From Stygiobacter sp. RIFOXYC2_FULL_38_25 (GTDB taxonomy: Bacteria > Bacteroidota > Ignavibacteria > Ignavibacteriales > Melioribacteraceae), in assembly GCA_001803165.1 (NCBI GenBank), contig MHAZ01000001.1, positions 124,001-188,000 of the forward strand: a DNA stretch of 64,000 nt, read 5' to 3'. The notes under the pieces were generated by a model, which saw only the letters and a program-made list of their open reading frames with translations, had not been told where the DNA came from and made no database searches. The stretch's first letter is position 1; every line of letters starts with the position of its first letter. This document shows positions 62,324 to 64,000 of this stretch, piece by piece. A program made the translations under genes and the position numbers.

Positions 62324-63316
62324 ATGAAAACACTAATTTTCACATGCGGAGATATTAACGGAATCGGTCCGGAAATATCAATTAAAGCAATCAGCAAATT
62401 GTTCAATCCGGCTAAAAGAAAAATAGTTTTTATTTGCCCGGCTAATGTATTCGAAAAAACCGCTTCAATCGCAAACCCAAAATTTCCATTTAAGATTTTC
62501 AAGAGAGAGAATAATGATTCTCTCTCTTCATCATTTGTTTCAATTTATGATTTAGGCAAAACCAAATTAGATTTTGGAAGACCAACAAAAATCTCCGGGA
62601 AAGTATCCTCGGAAGCAATTGAACACTCTTATCAGTTAGCTTGTAAAGACAATTCTTCGGCAATCATCACATCGCCGACTTCAAAAAAATCATTTGAACT
62701 TGCCGGAATAAAATTTCCGGGACAGACAGAGTATTATGCCAGTCTTTCTAACAGCCATCGTTTTATGATGCTGTTCCTTTCCAAGAAAATGATTTGCGGA
62801 CTTGCCACAATTCATATTCCGCATAAAACTGTTTCTGAAATTCTGAGCAAACAGCTTATCAAGCAGAAAATTGATATTCTGGGTGAAGCTCTACAAAATG
62901 ATTTAGGTAAAGGAAATCCAAGGATAGCTGTGCTCGGACTGAATCCTCATAGCGGAGAAGAGGGAAGAATAGGAAGGGAAGAAATTGAAGTTATTAATCC
63001 GGCAATTCGAGAACTGAAGAACCGAAATATACTTGGTGCGTTTGTGCCGGATGCATTTTTCGGAACGAAGCAATTCAAGGATTTTGACGCGATATTAGGA
63101 ATGTACCACGATCAAGTTTTGGTTCCCTTTAAGATGTTGAATTTTGAACGAGGTGTTAATTATACAGCTGGTTTAAAAGTTATTCGCACTTCGCCGGACC
63201 ATGGAACAGCTTACGATATTGCCGGTTTCGGCATAGCAAGACCAACGAGTATGCTTGAGGCTGCTGTGTGGGCAGAGAAAATTATCAGCAACAGAAGTAA
63301 GAATCATGTTAGTTAA
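62324..63316 (+). CDS. pdxA: 4-hydroxythreonine-4-phosphate dehydrogenase
   Basis: PdxA oxidises 4-phosphohydroxy-threonine in pyridoxal phosphate synthesis. The 330-residue protein carries CGDINGIGPEISIKA at the N-terminus, ITSPTSKKSF, FPGQTEYYA, LATIHIPHKTVSEI, AVLGLNPHSGEEGRIGREE, DAFFGTKQF, GMYHDQVLVPFK and RTSPDHGTAYDIAG, with the metal-binding His residues intact. It begins at an ATG 11 bases after rho and overlaps the following methyltransferase gene by 11 bases. Confidence 0.94.
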   Translation: MKTLIFTCGDINGIGPEISIKAISKLFNPAKRKIVFICPANVFEKTASIANPKFPFKIFKRENNDSLSSSFVSIYDLGKTKLDFGRPTKISGKVSSEAIEHSYQLACKDNSSAIITSPTSKKSFELAGIKFPGQTEYYASLSNSHRFMMLFLSKKMICGLATIHIPHKTVSEILSKQLIKQKIDILGEALQNDLGKGNPRIAVLGLNPHSGEEGRIGREEIEVINPAIRELKNRNILGAFVPDAFFGTKQFKDFDAILGMYHDQVLVPFKMLNFERGVNYTAGLKVIRTSPDHGTAYDIAGFGIARPTSMLEAAVWAEKIISNRSKNHVS

Positions 63317-64000
63317 GAACTATTCAAACGTAGCCCGGATTTATTCTCACCTCATGCGTTCAATTGATTACAAAATGTGGGCAACGTATATCTTGAAACT
63401 TAGCCGGATCATAAAGAAAAAAAATATTTCAGTCCTCGAGTTAGCTTGTGGTTCCGGGGAAGTTGCCGGCTATCTTCGTAAGAAATTCATTGATTACACT
63501 TTGTGCGATTTATCTTTACAAATGCTTCTTTCATTCGATCATCAGTTTGCAAACAAAATTAATTGCGATATAACGGCGCTTCCATTCAAACAAAAATTTG
63601 ATTTTGTGTTTTCAACTTTCGACAGCGTGAATTATCTTTTGACCAAGGCTGCTTTTATTAAAATGCTGAACAGCGTGGAATCTTGTCTTGAGCAAAATGG
63701 TATTTTCACTTTTGATGTCAGTCTTGTAGAGAATAGTCTGCGTAATCTTAAGCACTTGAACCGTAAAGGAGAATTTCGAGGCATAAAGTATCAGCAAATA
63801 AGTTCTTTCAACAGGGTAAAGCAGATTCATCAGAATAAATTTGTAATAACATGCGAAGACGGCAGTGCTGTAACAGAGAATCACCGTCAGCGTGTTTTTT
63901 CGTTCGAAGATTATTTTGATATGATTTCGAAAACAAAATTTTACGTTTACGGATGTTACGAAGCATTCTCATTTAGTAATGCTTCACCCAAATGTGAAAG
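63306..64000 (+). CDS. SAM-dependent methyltransferase, 3' partial
   Basis: An open frame beginning at ATG 63306, inside the end of pdxA, runs without a stop to the window end (231 codons), so the gene is truncated. The product begins MLVKNYSNVARIYSHLMRS. It has class I methyltransferase motifs: VLELACGSGEVAGYL for SAM binding, LCDLSLQML, INCDITALPF, FDFVFSTFDSVNYL, and FTFDVSLVENSL. The order and spacing match small-molecule methyltransferases of the type that often start with a tyrosine-containing YDxxA region. The substrate is unknown. Confidence 0.85.
   Translation, partial: MLVKNYSNVARIYSHLMRSIDYKMWATYILKLSRIIKKKNISVLELACGSGEVAGYLRKKFIDYTLCDLSLQMLLSFDHQFANKINCDITALPFKQKFDFVFSTFDSVNYLLTKAAFIKMLNSVESCLEQNGIFTFDVSLVENSLRNLKHLNRKGEFRGIKYQQISSFNRVKQIHQNKFVITCEDGSAVTENHRQRVFSFEDYFDMISKTKFYVYGCYEAFSFSNASPKCE

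Overview
The window is AT-rich bacterial chromosome with densely packed genes. It looks like a member of the Bacteroidetes/Chlorobi (FCB) assemblage, most probably Ignavibacteria-like. The evidence is: two secreted proteins ending in a type IX secretion (T9SS, Por) type A sorting domain of the 'YPNPFNP' kind; a gingipain-like C25 peptidase; an alternative complex III (ACIII) operon joined to a caa3-type oxidase; many TTG/GTG starts; and a textbook Bacteroidetes-type promoter (TTTG / TAnnTTTG) before glgA. The taxon is an inference from these traits, not from a database search.

Layout. 1-6457: translation and division genes: pheS (cut by the window start), a small monooxygenase-fold protein, pheT behind a possible structured leader, a coiled-coil protein, zapA, a probable 6S RNA and rny, closed by a terminator. 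6464-12360: coaE, proline dehydrogenase, tsaD, mltG, an Ig-like lipoprotein and a HicB/HicA-type toxin-antitoxin pair. 12430-16692 (minus strand): hutI, ftcD, fchA (late histidine degradation and one-carbon entry) and a NamZ-type muramidase. 16763-25387: glgA, a GmhB-like phosphatase, a lipoprotein, an outer-membrane protein, glyA, tatC, a polyprenyl diphosphate synthase and an LppM-like lipoprotein.

25388-32427 is the accessory-looking part. It has a non-genic stretch of about 620 nt carrying a degenerate array with a 21-nt period, then a 35-residue ORF translationally coupled to an uncharacterised helical protein, two perfect palindromes, and two T9SS cargo proteins (an FG-GAP propeller protein and a large C25 peptidase/beta-helix protein). 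A strong terminator ends it.

32649-47353 is one respiratory operon: ActA, a 57-residue ORF, ActB, ActC, an ActD-ActE fusion, ActF, a membrane-anchored cytochrome c, a Sco protein, oxidase subunits I, III, IV and II, the heme O synthase CtaB, and an unusual polytopic membrane protein with a C-terminal heme-c domain. Together they would carry electrons from menaquinol through ACIII and cytochrome c to oxygen. 47371-64000 returns to housekeeping genes (prmC, dtd, comEC, murB, manC, pyrK, pyrD, folC, rho, pdxA and a methyltransferase cut by the window end) with three less usual entries: a membrane protein carrying the same motif on both sides of its membrane segment, an uncharacterised helical protein, and an RpiB-like protein lacking the catalytic cysteine.

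The strongest candidates for something undescribed are the 21-nt array at about 25495-25976 with its coupled small ORF, the polytopic cytochrome c at 45964, and the duplicated-motif membrane protein at 54442. The 6S RNA and the pheT leader are structural RNA predictions from hand-found base pairing.
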